The notes: a model not told the origin generated them from the sequence alone. Shown: positions 8,500 to 17,542, numbered from the stretch's first letter. The stretch is DNA of 64,000 nt from Corynebacterium cystitidis (GCF_900187295.1 NZ_LT906473.1:1550001-1614000); one strand, 5' to 3'. Numbers and translations are program-made.

Positions 8500-9105
8500 T
8501 TAAGGGCGAGGCTCAGTCTTCGCGCCCCACTCGCCATTGTCGTTGACCCACTGCATAACACCGTTGGTGAAAGACTGGGTCCAGCCTTGCTCGCCGTCAA
8601 GCTCCTTCTCCGGTGCCGTCGGCATCCCCAGTTCACTGTTCAGGCCACCTTCGGCAGTCCAGGTCTCAGCGATCTTGCCGATCACTGGCACCGCACCGGT
8701 TTCTTCAGACCAGGCCAGGTAGTTGCCATCGGCGAACTGAGCGAGGGCCTTGTCACCTTCCTGCTGGATCAACTCTGGCAGGCCCCACTCTGATTCCTGC
8801 TCTTCGATCGCCGCCTTCAGATCCGCGGTGATCAGCGTGGTATTGCCGTCGGCTGTTTGCTGTTCTACGGTCTCGCCTTGTGCACCGTCGGTTGCTGGGT
8901 CATCGCCCTCGCTGACAGTCTCGGAGGCATCACTGGCGTGGACGTTCTCATCAGCCTCGTGCGGAGTTGCGTTCGCAGCGCCCTTGTCTTCGGTAACAAC
9001 GTCGGCATCCGGGTCTGAGGCGGTGTTGGCCTCGTCATTCGAACAAGCAACCAAAACTCCTCCGAGGGTGGCAGCTGCCGCGATCGTTGCGATTGTGCGT
9101 ATCAT
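8500..9105 (-). CDS. Secreted lipoprotein with an LGFP-type repeat region, 201 aa
   Basis: The start ATG at 9105 sits seven bases after AAGGAA and gives a classic lipoprotein signal: MIRT, a hydrophobic stretch, then the lipobox LVAC with the lipid-accepting Cys about residue 20. An Asp/Glu/Thr-rich low-complexity linker (about 22-95) follows. The C-terminal half has WGLPE, GKIAETWTAEGGLNSELGMP and a terminal W-rich segment, resembling LGFP repeats found in mycolate-layer proteins of corynebacteria. It is probably anchored outside the plasma membrane; the role is unknown. Starts further upstream (to 9351) read through non-signal sequence and are unlikely. Confidence 0.82.
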   Translation of the reverse strand: MIRTIATIAAAATLGGVLVACSNDEANTASDPDADVVTEDKGAANATPHEADENVHASDASETVSEGDDPATDGAQGETVEQQTADGNTTLITADLKAAIEEQESEWGLPELIQQEGDKALAQFADGNYLAWSEETGAVPVIGKIAETWTAEGGLNSELGMPTAPEKELDGEQGWTQSFTNGVMQWVNDNGEWGAKTEPRP

Positions 9106-9169
9106 AATCACATTCCTTCTTTCACCGAAGTCGAGTTTGTTAACAACCACCCAGTATGCAAATTTCAGG

Positions 9170-9832
9170 TTAACGGCGTTTTTTGCCACCCCTATTGTGG
9201 GGTTTGCCTCCGGTTCCGCGTCGCGGAGAATTCGCTTGCCGACGAGCTTGCTTGGCCTGCCGTTTTTCTTTCGCGTTACGCTTTGGTGCTGCCACTCGCG
9301 ATGAATTAGCGGTGCGGCCTTTCGCAATCCCAACAAAGTCTTGGATTGCATCCGAGTCGTCGTTTTTGCGCCACACTAAAGCGATCGACGTTGGGGAACC
9401 AGGCCAGTTGCGCACCCCCAGTGGGACGACCTGTTTTTTCGACAGCACCTTCAGCACAGGACGTGGTGCGAAAGCGACCCCCACGTTAGCTGAGACAACC
9501 TGCAGGGCCATGCGCAATTCGTCTAAAGAGTGGTATTCGTTGACGTGCTCTTCTGCAAGATCATCCATGTGCACCGCTTCCCCAACCTCGGCGTACACGG
9601 AGTTTTTTGAAACGGCCACGCCGGGTTCTTCGTCGTAAAGCGAAACGATGTGGAACTCATCACTAACGCGTGCGTCTGGCAGCCGGGTGAGTGCGAGGTC
9701 CGCTTTCCCGGCGAGCAGCTCGCCCATGGCATCGTCTGCGTCAGTCGTGGTCAGGCCATGCGTGGTGTGCTGTGCGTAACGACGAAACCACTTACCGGGT
9801 TCAGTTCCGGTGACGAAAGCGAGGCGAATCAT
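9170..9832 (-). CDS. LysR-type substrate-binding domain protein lacking a DNA-binding domain, 220 aa
   Basis: The protein begins directly with MIRLAFVTGTEPGKWFRRY, the first strand of a periplasmic-binding-like LysR effector domain. It continues through DADDAMGELLAGKADLALTR and NVGVAFAPRPVLKVL, and ends in a strongly basic tail (about the last 40 residues). No helix-turn-helix precedes it. The upstream sequence in this frame is unrelated and overlaps the divergent gene, so ATG 9832 is the likely start. Without a DNA-binding domain it may bind a ligand or partner rather than DNA, with the basic tail perhaps contacting nucleic acid. It is divergent from the DUF5997 gene with 24 bases between the starts. 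Confidence 0.82.
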   Translation of the reverse strand: MIRLAFVTGTEPGKWFRRYAQHTTHGLTTTDADDAMGELLAGKADLALTRLPDARVSDEFHIVSLYDEEPGVAVSKNSVYAEVGEAVHMDDLAEEHVNEYHSLDELRMALQVVSANVGVAFAPRPVLKVLSKKQVVPLGVRNWPGSPTSIALVWRKNDDSDAIQDFVGIAKGRTANSSRVAAPKRNAKEKRQAKQARRQANSPRRGTGGKPHNRGGKKRR

Positions 9833-9856
9833 GTGCTCAATGCTACCGTTTGAACT

Positions 9857-10234
9857 ATGAGCGAAGAATTGAATTTCCAGGCCGAACCATCTGGTACCGC
9901 AATGAAGCCGGCGACGGCAGCAAAAAAGCTCGGCATTTATTTGCCAGCTGCACCACAAGATTTCCAGGATGGAGCAGTAACCCACGCCCAGCTGCGCCAG
10001 CTCCAGACCAATCCCCCGCAGTGGCTCGTAGAGTTACGCCTCCATGGCCCGCACCCGCGCCCGGAGGTTGCACGCAAGCTGGGTATCAGCATCACGGCAT
10101 TGAAGAAAAACGGCATGGATAAGCCCTTGACCACCGAGGAGATCAAGGGCTTGCTGGCTGATCAACCGGAATGGCTGCGCGAAGCCCGCACTCAACTGGC
10201 TGAGTCCCGCCAGCAGAACACGCCAGACGCTTAG
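9857..10234 (+). CDS. DUF5997 family protein, 125 aa
   Basis: A small soluble actinobacterial protein with the pattern [18 protein letters not shown] (about 16-33), [12 protein letters not shown], then [19 protein letters not shown] and PEWLREAR. The central [13 protein letters not shown] looks like a helix-turn-helix-type helix pair, but function is not known to me. It starts 24 bases from the divergent LysR-like gene, so the two probably share a promoter region. The stop overlaps the 3' end of glyA by four bases. Confidence 0.8.
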   Translation: MSEELNFQAEPSGTAMKPATAAKKLGIYLPAAPQDFQDGAVTHAQLRQLQTNPPQWLVELRLHGPHPRPEVARKLGISITALKKNGMDKPLTTEEIKGLLADQPEWLREARTQLAESRQQNTPDA

Positions 10235-11520
10235 AGCAGCTTCCAGTCCTCAAGACCGTCGTACAGCGGGTACTGCTCTGCCAGCCTGGTTACGCGGGCG
10301 CGCAGGCTTTCCACGTCTGCGTTCTTGCCGGCTGCCAAAGCGGTACCAATGATGTCTGCAGTCTCGGTGAACGCTGCTGTGTCGAAACCGCGGGTGGCCA
10401 GCGCCGGAGTACCGATGCGCAGGCCGGAAGACACGGCTGGTGGGCGCGGATCGAAAGGAACCGAATTGCGGTTCACCGTAATACCCACCTCATGCAGGAG
10501 ATCTTCGGCCTGCTGGCCGTCCATCTCGGAATTACGCAGGTCAGCCAGCACCAGGTGCACGTCTGTGCCGCCGGTGAGCACGTCCACGCCTGCAGCCTTG
10601 CAATCGTCCGCGGTCAACCGTTCCGCCAAGATGCGCGCACCTTCCAGGGTGCGTGCCTGTCGGTCCTTGAACCCATCGGTGGCTGCAATCTTCAACGCGG
10701 TGGCCTTCGCAGCGACAGCGTGCATGAGTGGCCCACCCTGCTGGCCTGGGAATACTGCCGAGTTTAGCTTCTTGGCATACTCGTCGCGCGCGAGGATCAT
10801 GCCGGAGCGTGGGCCACCGATGGTCTTGTGAATGGTGGTAGACACTACATCGGAATGAGGCACTGGCGATGGGTGCAAACCCGCGGCCACCAGACCAGCA
10901 AAATGAGCCATATCGGTCCACAGATAGGCGCCCACCTCGTCGGCGATGGAGCGGAAGGCCTCGAAATCGAGGGTGCGCGGGTAGGCGGACCAGCCAGCGA
11001 TCAACACCTTCGGTTTGTGCTTCAACGCTGCCTGGCGCACCTTGTCCATATCAATGCGCATGGTATCCGGTTCAACCTCATACGCAACAACGTTGTAGAG
11101 ACGGCCGGAGAAGTTGGACTTCATTCCGTGGGTGAGGTGACCACCGTGTGCCAACAACAAGCCCATGATGGTGTCGCCAGGACGAATCAACGCATGCAAG
11201 ACGGCAGCATTAGCCTGCGCACCCGAGTGAGGTTGAACGTTGGCGTACTCCGCCCCGAACAAGCTCTTCGCACGATCAATGGCTAGGTTTTCCACCACAT
11301 CTGCGTTTTCGCAGCCACCGTAGTAGCGCTTCCCTGGATAACCTTCGGCGTACTTGTTGGTGAACACCGAGCCCTGCGCCTGCAACACGGCGCGGGGAAC
11401 AAAGTTCTCTGAGGCAATCATTTCTAAGGTGGTGCGCTGGCGATTCAACTCGCCAACGATCTGCTCATGAACTTCAGGATCCAGCTGGGCGAGTTCTTGA
11501 TAGAGAACGTTGTCAGTCAT
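10231..11520 (-). CDS. glyA: Serine hydroxymethyltransferase, 429 aa
   Basis: A cytosolic PLP enzyme that interconverts serine and glycine and charges tetrahydrofolate with a one-carbon unit. Conserved features in order: [20 protein letters not shown] (about 30-50), [24 protein letters not shown], the PLP-contacting [13 protein letters not shown], and the lysine loop [14 protein letters not shown] with the Schiff-base Lys in HKT. The IGGPRSG version of the loop, rather than the usual LRGPRGG, is what I recall for corynebacterial GlyA. The start is ATG 11520; the upstream ATG at 11544 lies in the leader. It diverges from coaA with 127 bases between them. Confidence 0.97.
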   Translation of the reverse strand: MTDNVLYQELAQLDPEVHEQIVGELNRQRTTLEMIASENFVPRAVLQAQGSVFTNKYAEGYPGKRYYGGCENADVVENLAIDRAKSLFGAEYANVQPHSGAQANAAVLHALIRPGDTIMGLLLAHGGHLTHGMKSNFSGRLYNVVAYEVEPDTMRIDMDKVRQAALKHKPKVLIAGWSAYPRTLDFEAFRSIADEVGAYLWTDMAHFAGLVAAGLHPSPVPHSDVVSTTIHKTIGGPRSGMILARDEYAKKLNSAVFPGQQGGPLMHAVAAKATALKIAATDGFKDRQARTLEGARILAERLTADDCKAAGVDVLTGGTDVHLVLADLRNSEMDGQQAEDLLHEVGITVNRNSVPFDPRPPAVSSGLRIGTPALATRGFDTAAFTETADIIGTALAAGKNADVESLRARVTRLAEQYPLYDGLEDWKLL

Positions 11521-11647
11521 GTGGCTTTCGTAACCTTTCCACAAGGAGTATAAGGAGGAGTGATACCGGGCTTGAGTCTACGACATCCCAAACCACTTCA
11601 GTAAAAACTGGCCCCTTAACCCCGATTCGGGGCAGCGAGATGCAACA

Positions 11648-12583
11648 ATGGTGGCCATGGCACGACGCACCGATTCCAGCCCCTACCTCGATTTCACCCG
11701 CGATACCTGGCGTGATCTTCGCGCAACGATGCCCATGGTGCTGAAGGAATCCGAGCTGGAAGAACTCCGCGGGGTGGGAGAAAACATCGACCTTGATGAG
11801 GTGTCAGACATTTATCTTCCCCTGTCGCGCTTGATCCACCTCCAGGTGCATGCACGCCAGCAGCTTACCGCGGCGACTGAAACGTTTCTTGGTGATAACC
11901 CGGGGCATGTGCCCTTCATCATCGGTGTGGCCGGCTCGGTGGCGGTCGGCAAGTCCACTACTGCCCGCCTCCTCCAGGTGCTGCTGCAACGCTGGGAGTC
12001 CCACCCCCGAGTCGATCTTGTGACTACCGACGGTTTCCTCCTGCCCTCCGCGGAGCTAGAGCGACGCAAGCTGATGAACCGCAAAGGTTTCCCCGAATCC
12101 TATGACCGCAGGGCGCTTCTCCGGTTCGTCACCGACGTCAAATCAGGAAAACCCCTGGTAAAAGCGCCGGTGTATTCCCACAAGGCTTATGACTTGATGC
12201 CAGACGAATACCAGTCGATTGAAAAACCCGACATCCTTATCGTGGAGGGACTGAACGTATTGCAGACAGGCCCTACGTTGATGGTCAGTGATCTTTTTGA
12301 TTTTTCCGTCTACGTCGATGCCCACCCCACCGATATTGAGCACTGGTATATCGAGCGTTTCCTCAAGTTACGCACTACAGCTTTCCGCGAACCTGGTGCG
12401 CATTTTGCCAAGTATGCGGACATCGACGAGGCGCAGGCTGTCCATATAGCGCGCGAAATTTGGCAGTCGATCAACCTTCCCAACCTGGTCGAAAATATTT
12501 TACCCACGCGTGTTCGCGCGTCGCTCGTGTTGCGCAAGGGGCGCGATCACCAGGTCCAGCGGGTAAGGATGCGCAAAATCTAA
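11648..12583 (+). CDS. coaA: Pantothenate kinase type I, 311 aa
   Basis: Phosphorylates pantothenate at the first committed step of coenzyme A synthesis, and in this type is usually inhibited by CoA. Walker A is [12 protein letters not shown] at about 93-104. The family segments [33 protein letters not shown] and [10 protein letters not shown] are all present, as is [13 protein letters not shown]. The length matches the bacterial type I enzyme. A second ATG at 11657 (MARRTDSS) is an equally good start, as neither has a clear ribosome binding site. Confidence 0.96.
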   Translation: MVAMARRTDSSPYLDFTRDTWRDLRATMPMVLKESELEELRGVGENIDLDEVSDIYLPLSRLIHLQVHARQQLTAATETFLGDNPGHVPFIIGVAGSVAVGKSTTARLLQVLLQRWESHPRVDLVTTDGFLLPSAELERRKLMNRKGFPESYDRRALLRFVTDVKSGKPLVKAPVYSHKAYDLMPDEYQSIEKPDILIVEGLNVLQTGPTLMVSDLFDFSVYVDAHPTDIEHWYIERFLKLRTTAFREPGAHFAKYADIDEAQAVHIAREIWQSINLPNLVENILPTRVRASLVLRKGRDHQVQRVRMRKI

Positions 12584-12613
12584 CGCTGTCATCGGCCCCA
12601 GTGTAGCGAGGCG

Positions 12614-13390
12614 TTACTTGCCAAAACGCCGCGATCGTTGTGAATAATCACGCAGTGCGCGCAAGAAATCAATCTTGCGAAACGCTGGCCAATATGTGTC
12701 AGTAAACCAGATCTCCGAGTAGGCAGACTGCCAAAGCAGAAAACCACTCAAACGCTGCTCCCCCGAGGTGCGAATCACCAGGTCAGGGTCGGGCTGGCCT
12801 TTGGTATACACGTGCGTAGAAATGGAATCAATAGTTACTTTATCTGCGAGTTCGCTAGCGGGCGTTCCAGTCGCCAGCTCTTCGTCGATAAGCGACTTTA
12901 CAGCGTCGACGATCTCTTGTCTGCCGCCGTATCCCACAGCAATATTGACTGTCAGCCCCGGTTTCTCGTGCGTGGTGTCCGCGGAGCTGCGCATGCGCCG
13001 GGCAACCTCCGGTGGCAGCAAATCGAGGTGCCCAACCAGTCGCACTTTACAAGTGTGGTCTGCCGTGGCAAGATCCTCGATCACTGTAGAGATGATGTCG
13101 AACAGCAATTCCACTTCATCTTTTGTCCGCTGCAGATTCTCTGTAGACAAAAGGTAAATCGTGATAACTTCGACCTCGGTGTCGGCGCTCCAGCGCACCA
13201 GTTCACCAATCTTGTTGGCGCCGACGCGGTGGCCATGCGAGATATCGGTAAACCCTGCCTCGCGGGCCCACCGACGGTTACCATCTGCCATCACGGCGAT
13301 ATGCTTCGGTTGCTTCTTGCCCCGCAGTTCGCGCTTCAGGCGCGCTTCATACAGCGGGTACAAGATTCTTTCGAGCACATTCACACTCAT
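12614..13390 (-). CDS. uppS: Short-chain cis-prenyltransferase (Z-isoprenyl diphosphate synthase), 258 aa
   Basis: Adds isopentenyl units in cis to an allylic diphosphate. The core is HIAVMADGNRRWAREAG (Asp for Mg/diphosphate, about 30-46), then GHRVGANKIGELVRW, STENLQR, and DLVIRTSGEQRLSGFLLWQ with the C-terminal SEIWFTDTYWP. The N-terminus MSVNVLERILYPLYEARL resembles the mycobacterial Rv1086 type that makes Z,E-farnesyl diphosphate; corynebacteria commonly carry this and a separate long-chain enzyme. The product length is inferred only. It starts 16 bases after aroG on the same strand and is probably co-transcribed with it. Confidence 0.9.
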   Translation of the reverse strand: MSVNVLERILYPLYEARLKRELRGKKQPKHIAVMADGNRRWAREAGFTDISHGHRVGANKIGELVRWSADTEVEVITIYLLSTENLQRTKDEVELLFDIISTVIEDLATADHTCKVRLVGHLDLLPPEVARRMRSSADTTHEKPGLTVNIAVGYGGRQEIVDAVKSLIDEELATGTPASELADKVTIDSISTHVYTKGQPDPDLVIRTSGEQRLSGFLLWQSAYSEIWFTDTYWPAFRKIDFLRALRDYSQRSRRFGK

Positions 13391-13406
13391 AAGTGTAGCG
13401 GGTTAG

Positions 13407-14501
13407 TTAATTGATTCGGCGAGCGCGTACCGCCGAAGCGAGTTCTTCCAGCAAATCCACAGTAGTGTCAAAATCCATGCACGCATCGGTGACCGACTGG
13501 CCGTACACCAGACCTTCTCCACCGTTGATCTTCAAACGCTGCGGATCCAACTTCTGTGCGCCTGCCACGAGAAACGATTCCAGCATGACACCAGCAATAT
13601 GCTGATTGCCCTCGGCAACCTGAGCTGCGATCTCACGGGTGACATCTGCTTGGCGCTCATGGTCCTTGCCAGAGTTGGCATGGGAAGCATCGATCATGAT
13701 GCGGGTATTCTCACCAAGCTTTTCGACGACAGCCTGCACCGATTCCCGGCCGTAGTTCGGGCCGGGGGTGCCCCCGCGCAGGATCACATGACAGTGGGGG
13801 TTACCTTCCGTCTCCACGACAGACGGAACGCCGTCGTCAGACACACCAAAGAAGAAATGCGGGTGCTGTGCCGCGCCCACCGCGTCCACAGCCACCTGGA
13901 TCGACCCGTCAGTGCCATTTTTAAAACCAATCGGCATACTCAAGCCGCTGGCCAGCTGACGGTGCACCTGCGACTCTGTGGTGCGGGCACCAATCGCACC
14001 CCAGGCGACAGCGTCTGCGTAGTACTGCGGGCTTGACGGTTCCAAAAATTCGCAGCCGGCGGGCAGTCCCGTAGTCACCACTCCCGTAAGGATTTGGCGG
14101 GCCAGCCGCAAGCCCTTCTCCACGTTGTAGGTACCGTTCAAGTCTGGATCATTGATTAAGCCTTTCCACCCCACGGTAGTGCGTGGCTTTTCAAAGTACA
14201 CGCGCATGACCACCTTCAGGTCTGCATCCAACCTTTTAGCAAGTGGTGCCAAACGGTCTGCGTATTCCTGTGCCGCAACCGGGTCATGAATTGAGCATGG
14301 ACCAACTACCACCACGAGGCGATCATCCTCGCCGGCAAAGATATCGGCGATATCCTGGCGGTCTTGCTCCACTTTGTCCAATTTGGCGGGGTCCAACGGA
14401 GATTCGTTTTGGACTTCTACCGGGCTGGGCAGGGTGTGGAACGCGCGAACACGTTTGTTGGATGTCGATGCGGACTCTGCGAGTGAGACAGGCTGTGACA
14501 T
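13407..14501 (-). CDS. aroG: 3-deoxy-D-arabino-heptulosonate-7-phosphate (DAHP) synthase, class I, 364 aa
   Basis: Condenses phosphoenolpyruvate and erythrose 4-phosphate at the entry to aromatic amino acid synthesis. Class I AroF/G/H features: VVVVGPCSIHDPVAAQEYA (about 60-78), MRVYFEKPRTTVGWKGLINDP, GAIGARTTESQVHRQLASGL, GFKNGTDG, and the metal-binding Cys and His in the first motif and HCHVILRGG. I chose ATG 14501 (MSQPVSLAES); the longer frame to 14543 runs into the leader. In C. glutamicum the attenuated paralogue is called aroF. A 23-codon Phe/Tyr leader peptide and a terminator hairpin precede it, indicating attenuation by aromatic amino acid supply. Confidence 0.95.
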   Translation of the reverse strand: MSQPVSLAESASTSNKRVRAFHTLPSPVEVQNESPLDPAKLDKVEQDRQDIADIFAGEDDRLVVVVGPCSIHDPVAAQEYADRLAPLAKRLDADLKVVMRVYFEKPRTTVGWKGLINDPDLNGTYNVEKGLRLARQILTGVVTTGLPAGCEFLEPSSPQYYADAVAWGAIGARTTESQVHRQLASGLSMPIGFKNGTDGSIQVAVDAVGAAQHPHFFFGVSDDGVPSVVETEGNPHCHVILRGGTPGPNYGRESVQAVVEKLGENTRIMIDASHANSGKDHERQADVTREIAAQVAEGNQHIAGVMLESFLVAGAQKLDPQRLKINGGEGLVYGQSVTDACMDFDTTVDLLEELASAVRARRIN

Positions 14502-14544
14502 GAGTTTTCTTTCTTGTGAGAATTGCGGGTTCGAATGTTGCAAA

Positions 14545-14587
14545 CAAAAAAGCAGCTCCTCGACCCTGATGTGGGGAGGTGCTGCTT
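14545..14587 (-). terminator. Attenuator hairpin in the aroG leader
   Basis: On the minus strand, AAGCAGC and a short CCTC extension pair with GAGG and GCTGCTT around a loop of about 13 bases, followed by TTTTTTGTTTG. It lies between the leader-peptide stop (14615) and the aroG start (14501), where a transcription attenuator belongs. Confidence 0.8.
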
Positions 14588-14614
14588 GGCTCCTGCTAGT
14601 TCGTATTCTGTCAG

Positions 14615-14686
14615 CTAGTCACGAGTGACTGGCAAGACCGAGAACAAGCCCGGAGCCTTGCCAAAATAAAATCGCTGTACGAACAT
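14615..14686 (-). CDS. aroR: Aromatic leader peptide, 23 aa
   Basis: ATG at 14686 opens a 23-codon frame ending in TAG at 14615-14617. The peptide begins MFVQRFYFGKAPG: five Phe/Tyr residues in all, with Phe-Tyr-Phe consecutive, as expected if ribosome stalling at scarce charged tRNA-Phe or tRNA-Tyr sets the fold of the downstream hairpin. The ATG is seven bases after a good -10 box, so the message is probably leaderless. The description of an aroR leader peptide before the DAHP synthase gene of C. glutamicum supports the reading; the symbol is by analogy. Confidence 0.75.
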   Translation of the reverse strand: MFVQRFYFGKAPGLFSVLPVTRD

Positions 14687-14693
14687 GCGCCTC

Positions 14694-14699
14694 AGTATA
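14694..14699 (-). promoter_or_regulatory. -10 promoter element of the aro leader transcript
   Basis: TATACT on the minus strand, seven bases before the leader-peptide ATG at 14686, so transcription would start at or next to the A of the ATG. No strong -35 hexamer is seen, which is common in corynebacterial promoters. Confidence 0.6.
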
Positions 14700-14730
14700 G
14701 CAGGTTTGGCAGTGCTCTCAGACAGGCGGG

Positions 14731-15039
14731 TCAGAAACGCGATTTTTTACGTCGGTCCAGTACTCCTGCTTCAGCCATTGCCTTGTCTACTGCCTCGGTA
14801 TCAAACACGTCAAGCCCATGTGCTTCCGCGAACAACCGGCGGCGATTAAAGCGGGAGTAGCGGCGGTGGAAAGCCCACCCGAGCATGAGAACAATCACCA
14901 ACAAGCCCACCACGATGAGCATCCCGATCGGTGACCCTTTACCAAACTCTGGCCCCAGAGGGCCACCATCCGGGTTCTGCGCGAGCACGTAGGTTACGGC
15001 GTTGGTGGCCGCAACGGCAACTGTGGAGTGTTCTAGCAT
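14731..15039 (-). CDS. Small membrane protein downstream of mca, 102 aa
   Basis: One strong hydrophobic segment at about residues 37-57 (GMLIVVGLLVIVLMLGW) follows an N-terminal region that could be a second weak span. A basic stretch (HRRYSRFNRRR) comes directly after it and marks the cytoplasmic side. The start overlaps the mca stop in a TAATG junction, so translation is probably coupled. A small protein of this kind beside mca recurs in corynebacteria as far as I know. Function unknown. Confidence 0.8.
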   Translation of the reverse strand: MLEHSTVAVAATNAVTYVLAQNPDGGPLGPEFGKGSPIGMLIVVGLLVIVLMLGWAFHRRYSRFNRRRLFAEAHGLDVFDTEAVDKAMAEAGVLDRRKKSRF

Positions 15040-15923
15040 TATTTCTGTTCCTCATCTTCAGGTGTGATCCCTGCGAACAAATCATTTTCCGGCATGTGCG
15101 TGGACACGCGGGTGCGGGCCAATTCGAACTCTTCGGTCGGCCACAATTCCTGCTGTGTTTCCACTGGGGTGGCGAGGAAGGCGCCGGCAGGATCAATCTG
15201 GGTGGCGTGCGCAAGGAGTGCCTGTTCCCGGTTGGAGAAGTAGTCGCCACAGTCCACCTGGGTGGTCACACGCGCCATGATGTCGGCCTTGTTTTCCTGC
15301 CATCGCTTGATCATCGGCCCGTATGGGCTGCGCTTGCCTTCGTGCTTCAGCCGCTCGTCGAAAAGCACCATGCGTTGCAGTACAAACCCGTGTGTGTAGT
15401 ACATCTTGAGCACGGTCCACGGCTCGCCCGCTTCGGGCGCGAACTCTGGGTCGCCGGATTTCTCCCACGCCATCATGGAAATCTCGTGCACCATCAGGTG
15501 GTCTGGGTGCGGGTAACCACCGTTTTCGTCATACGTGATTACCACGTGCGGGCGAAACTCGCGAATGACCTTCACAAGGTGCTTGGTCACCTCAACTGGG
15601 TCCTGCCTTGCAAAGCACCCCTCTGGCAGTGGCGGAAGCGGATCACCTTCGGGCAGGCCAGAGTCCTCGTAGCCAAGCCACATCTGCTGCACCCCCAGGG
15701 CCGCTGCGGCTTTCGCCATTTCCTCACGGCGGATGGAAATCATATTTTCCAGCACGCCGGGTCGGTCCATGCCGGGGTTGAGGATGGACCCTCTTTCACC
15801 ACCTGTGCACGTAACAACAAGTACGTCGTGACCTTCGTCGGCGTACTTGGCCATGGTCGCTGCGCCTTTGGAGGACTCATCGTCAGGGTGCGCGTGAATC
15901 GCCATGAGGCGTAGGCCGCTCAA
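15039..15923 (-). CDS. mca: Mycothiol S-conjugate amidase, 294 aa
   Basis: A zinc amidase that cleaves mycothiol S-conjugates, releasing a mercapturic acid for export; part of thiol-based detoxification in Actinobacteria. The LmbE/MshB-family zinc motif AHPDDE is at about 11-16, with the second motif GGYPHPDHLMVHE at about 135-150. The long insertions PLPEGCFARQDPVEV and HTHGFVLQRM-like segments favour Mca over MshB. It shares a TAATG overlap with the small membrane protein that follows. The maleylpyruvate isomerase at 61688 probably uses the same thiol as cofactor. Confidence 0.94.
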   Translation of the reverse strand: MSGLRLMAIHAHPDDESSKGAATMAKYADEGHDVLVVTCTGGERGSILNPGMDRPGVLENMISIRREEMAKAAAALGVQQMWLGYEDSGLPEGDPLPPLPEGCFARQDPVEVTKHLVKVIREFRPHVVITYDENGGYPHPDHLMVHEISMMAWEKSGDPEFAPEAGEPWTVLKMYYTHGFVLQRMVLFDERLKHEGKRSPYGPMIKRWQENKADIMARVTTQVDCGDYFSNREQALLAHATQIDPAGAFLATPVETQQELWPTEEFELARTRVSTHMPENDLFAGITPEDEEQK

Positions 15924-16050
15924 TGAAATGCCACCTTCCGGTAGTGTTTTTCGTTTCGATATTAGTTAGATATTAGTTAACAGCTGACAATCTTAGTACC
16001 ATCACTACTAAAGTCATTTTTCGTCCTACTTCTCAAGAGGTCTCTGCTCG

Positions 16051-16524
16051 GTGTCCACCCCAGATCTGTCCCGCCCCGTCCAGCGCTACGGCAAGGAAAA
16101 GGTCCTTGAAAAGCCCAAGGGAATGGCAGGAAAAGTTGTGGCCACCATCTTCGTCATCGTGATCGCCGCAATATTGGTCCTGGGTATGCGCACGATCTTG
16201 ACGCGCGATTCCTCACCCATCGAGGCCTCCTTGGTGAATCACGAGCGTATCGACGACCAGACCTCCCGGGTGTGGATCGATGTGGCGCGTGAGGACACTT
16301 CACAGCCGTCCTACTGCATAATTGCAGCGTTGAATTATTCGATGGCTGAGGTAGGCCGCCGTGATGTGGTGATTCCTGCAGGTGGTGAAGCACTGATGCG
16401 AATCTCTGCTGATCTGCCTGTGCGTGAGTACCCTGTGTCGGGTTCGATTTATGGCTGCTCGTCGAACGTGCCATCTTTCTTGAATACGGAGGACCCCGTG
16501 TACGATGTGGCCCGCAGTGGCTAG
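16051..16524 (+). CDS. DUF4307 family membrane protein, 157 aa
   Basis: GTG start at 16051. After about 25 polar residues comes one membrane span (about 26-47, VVATIFVIVIAAILVLGM), then an outer domain of about 110 residues with two Cys (PSYCIIAAL and SIYGCSSN) that may be disulfide-bonded. The pattern matches the actinobacterial DUF4307 family, commonly found near mca and greA. Function unknown. It stands divergent to mca and upstream of greA. Confidence 0.85.
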   Translation: MSTPDLSRPVQRYGKEKVLEKPKGMAGKVVATIFVIVIAAILVLGMRTILTRDSSPIEASLVNHERIDDQTSRVWIDVAREDTSQPSYCIIAALNYSMAEVGRRDVVIPAGGEALMRISADLPVREYPVSGSIYGCSSNVPSFLNTEDPVYDVARSG

Positions 16525-16640
16525 CTGCTGAGGTGGCTCGGGGATTGCTCTGTGGTAATATTCCCCGGTAGTTCACGCGTGTTTGACGCGTTTTTTCATT
16601 TCCCAACGATTTTCAAGTTCCCAATGGAAGGGTTGCACTC

Positions 16641-17162
16641 ATGGCTGAGGTAGAAAAGCAGTACATCACTCCCGAAATGAAAGCGAAGCTGGAAAACGAG
16701 CTCCAGCAGCTGATTGATAACCGCCCGGTCATCGCAGCCGAGATTAATGAACGCCGCGAAGAGGGCGACCTGAAGGAGAACGCTGGCTACGACGCAGCCC
16801 GCGAGCAGCAGGATCAGGAAGAAGCTCGCATCAAGCAGATCTCCGAGATTCTGGCGAACTCCACCACTGAGCGCCAGGGTGTTGTTGAAGGTGTTGCTCA
16901 CGTCGGATCCGTGGTCCACGTGTACTACGACAACGACAAAGACGATAAGGAAACTTTCCTGATCGGTACTCGTGCGGCCTCGACCGATAACAAGGATCTA
17001 GAGACCTATTCGGAGCAGTCCCCACTGGGCGCGGCAGTCATCGGTGCCGCGGAGGGAGAGACCCGGACCTACACCGCTCCAAACGGTCGCGAAATCTCCG
17101 TCACTGTGGTGTCAGCCGAGCCTTATGACTCCACGAAGGCTGCAACTCCTCGCGCACAATAA
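16641..17162 (+). CDS. greA: Transcription elongation factor GreA, 173 aa
   Basis: Binds in the RNA polymerase secondary channel and rescues backtracked complexes by stimulating transcript cleavage. The N-terminal coiled coil (about 10-75) contains the tip acidic segment REEGDLKENAGYDAAREQQ, and the C-terminal FKBP-like domain ends near SVTVVSAEP. The acidic stretch YYDNDKDDKETF and slight length excess (173 against about 160) are typical of corynebacterial GreA. A purine-rich ribosome binding site (GGAAGGG) lies about 12 bases before the ATG. Confidence 0.96.
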   Translation: MAEVEKQYITPEMKAKLENELQQLIDNRPVIAAEINERREEGDLKENAGYDAAREQQDQEEARIKQISEILANSTTERQGVVEGVAHVGSVVHVYYDNDKDDKETFLIGTRAASTDNKDLETYSEQSPLGAAVIGAAEGETRTYTAPNGREISVTVVSAEPYDSTKAATPRAQ

Positions 17163-17232
17163 ACTAACATTATTACCGAGCCCCGCCACGATTAGAGTCG
17201 TGCGACCTACCCAGAGGATGTGAAGTTACATA

Positions 17233-17523
17233 ATGCGTATCTCCCGTAAGTTCGCCGCTGCAGCAATCGCGACGATTTCCGCCATCGCGATTACCGCGTG
17301 CAGCCCACCGTCAGAGAACCCTTCTGACCAGAAGGTTGAAACCGCTGAGAGCCAGAACCCAGATTCCCTGGACAACGGTGGCATCGGCTTTGAGGAGCCG
17401 GAGACCTCGGCACCGTCTACCACGAAGCCCACTCCCGTCGAACCCACCACACCAGCAGCGGCAACAGGCACTTCTAGTAGCCAGGTTGTGATGGGCGAGC
17501 AGGGCTTCATCGTCCAGCAGTAA
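17233..17523 (+). CDS. Small Pro/Thr-rich lipoprotein, 96 aa
   Basis: MRISRKFAAAAIATISAIAI followed by the lipobox TAC gives a lipid-modified Cys at about residue 23. The mature part is low-complexity (Pro, Thr, Glu, Ser), like a spacer in the cell wall, ending in GEQGFIVQQ. I do not recognise a domain. It is 70 bases after greA and followed by a hairpin terminator. Confidence 0.7.
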   Translation: MRISRKFAAAAIATISAIAITACSPPSENPSDQKVETAESQNPDSLDNGGIGFEEPETSAPSTTKPTPVEPTTPAAATGTSSSQVVMGEQGFIVQQ

Positions 17524-17542
17524 CTGCGCCCACATAGGCTTT

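Noticed and set aside
14931-15914. Long plus-strand ORF (327 aa) opposite mca
   Set aside because: A shadow of mca on the other strand; mca has full family motifs and the antisense product shows none.
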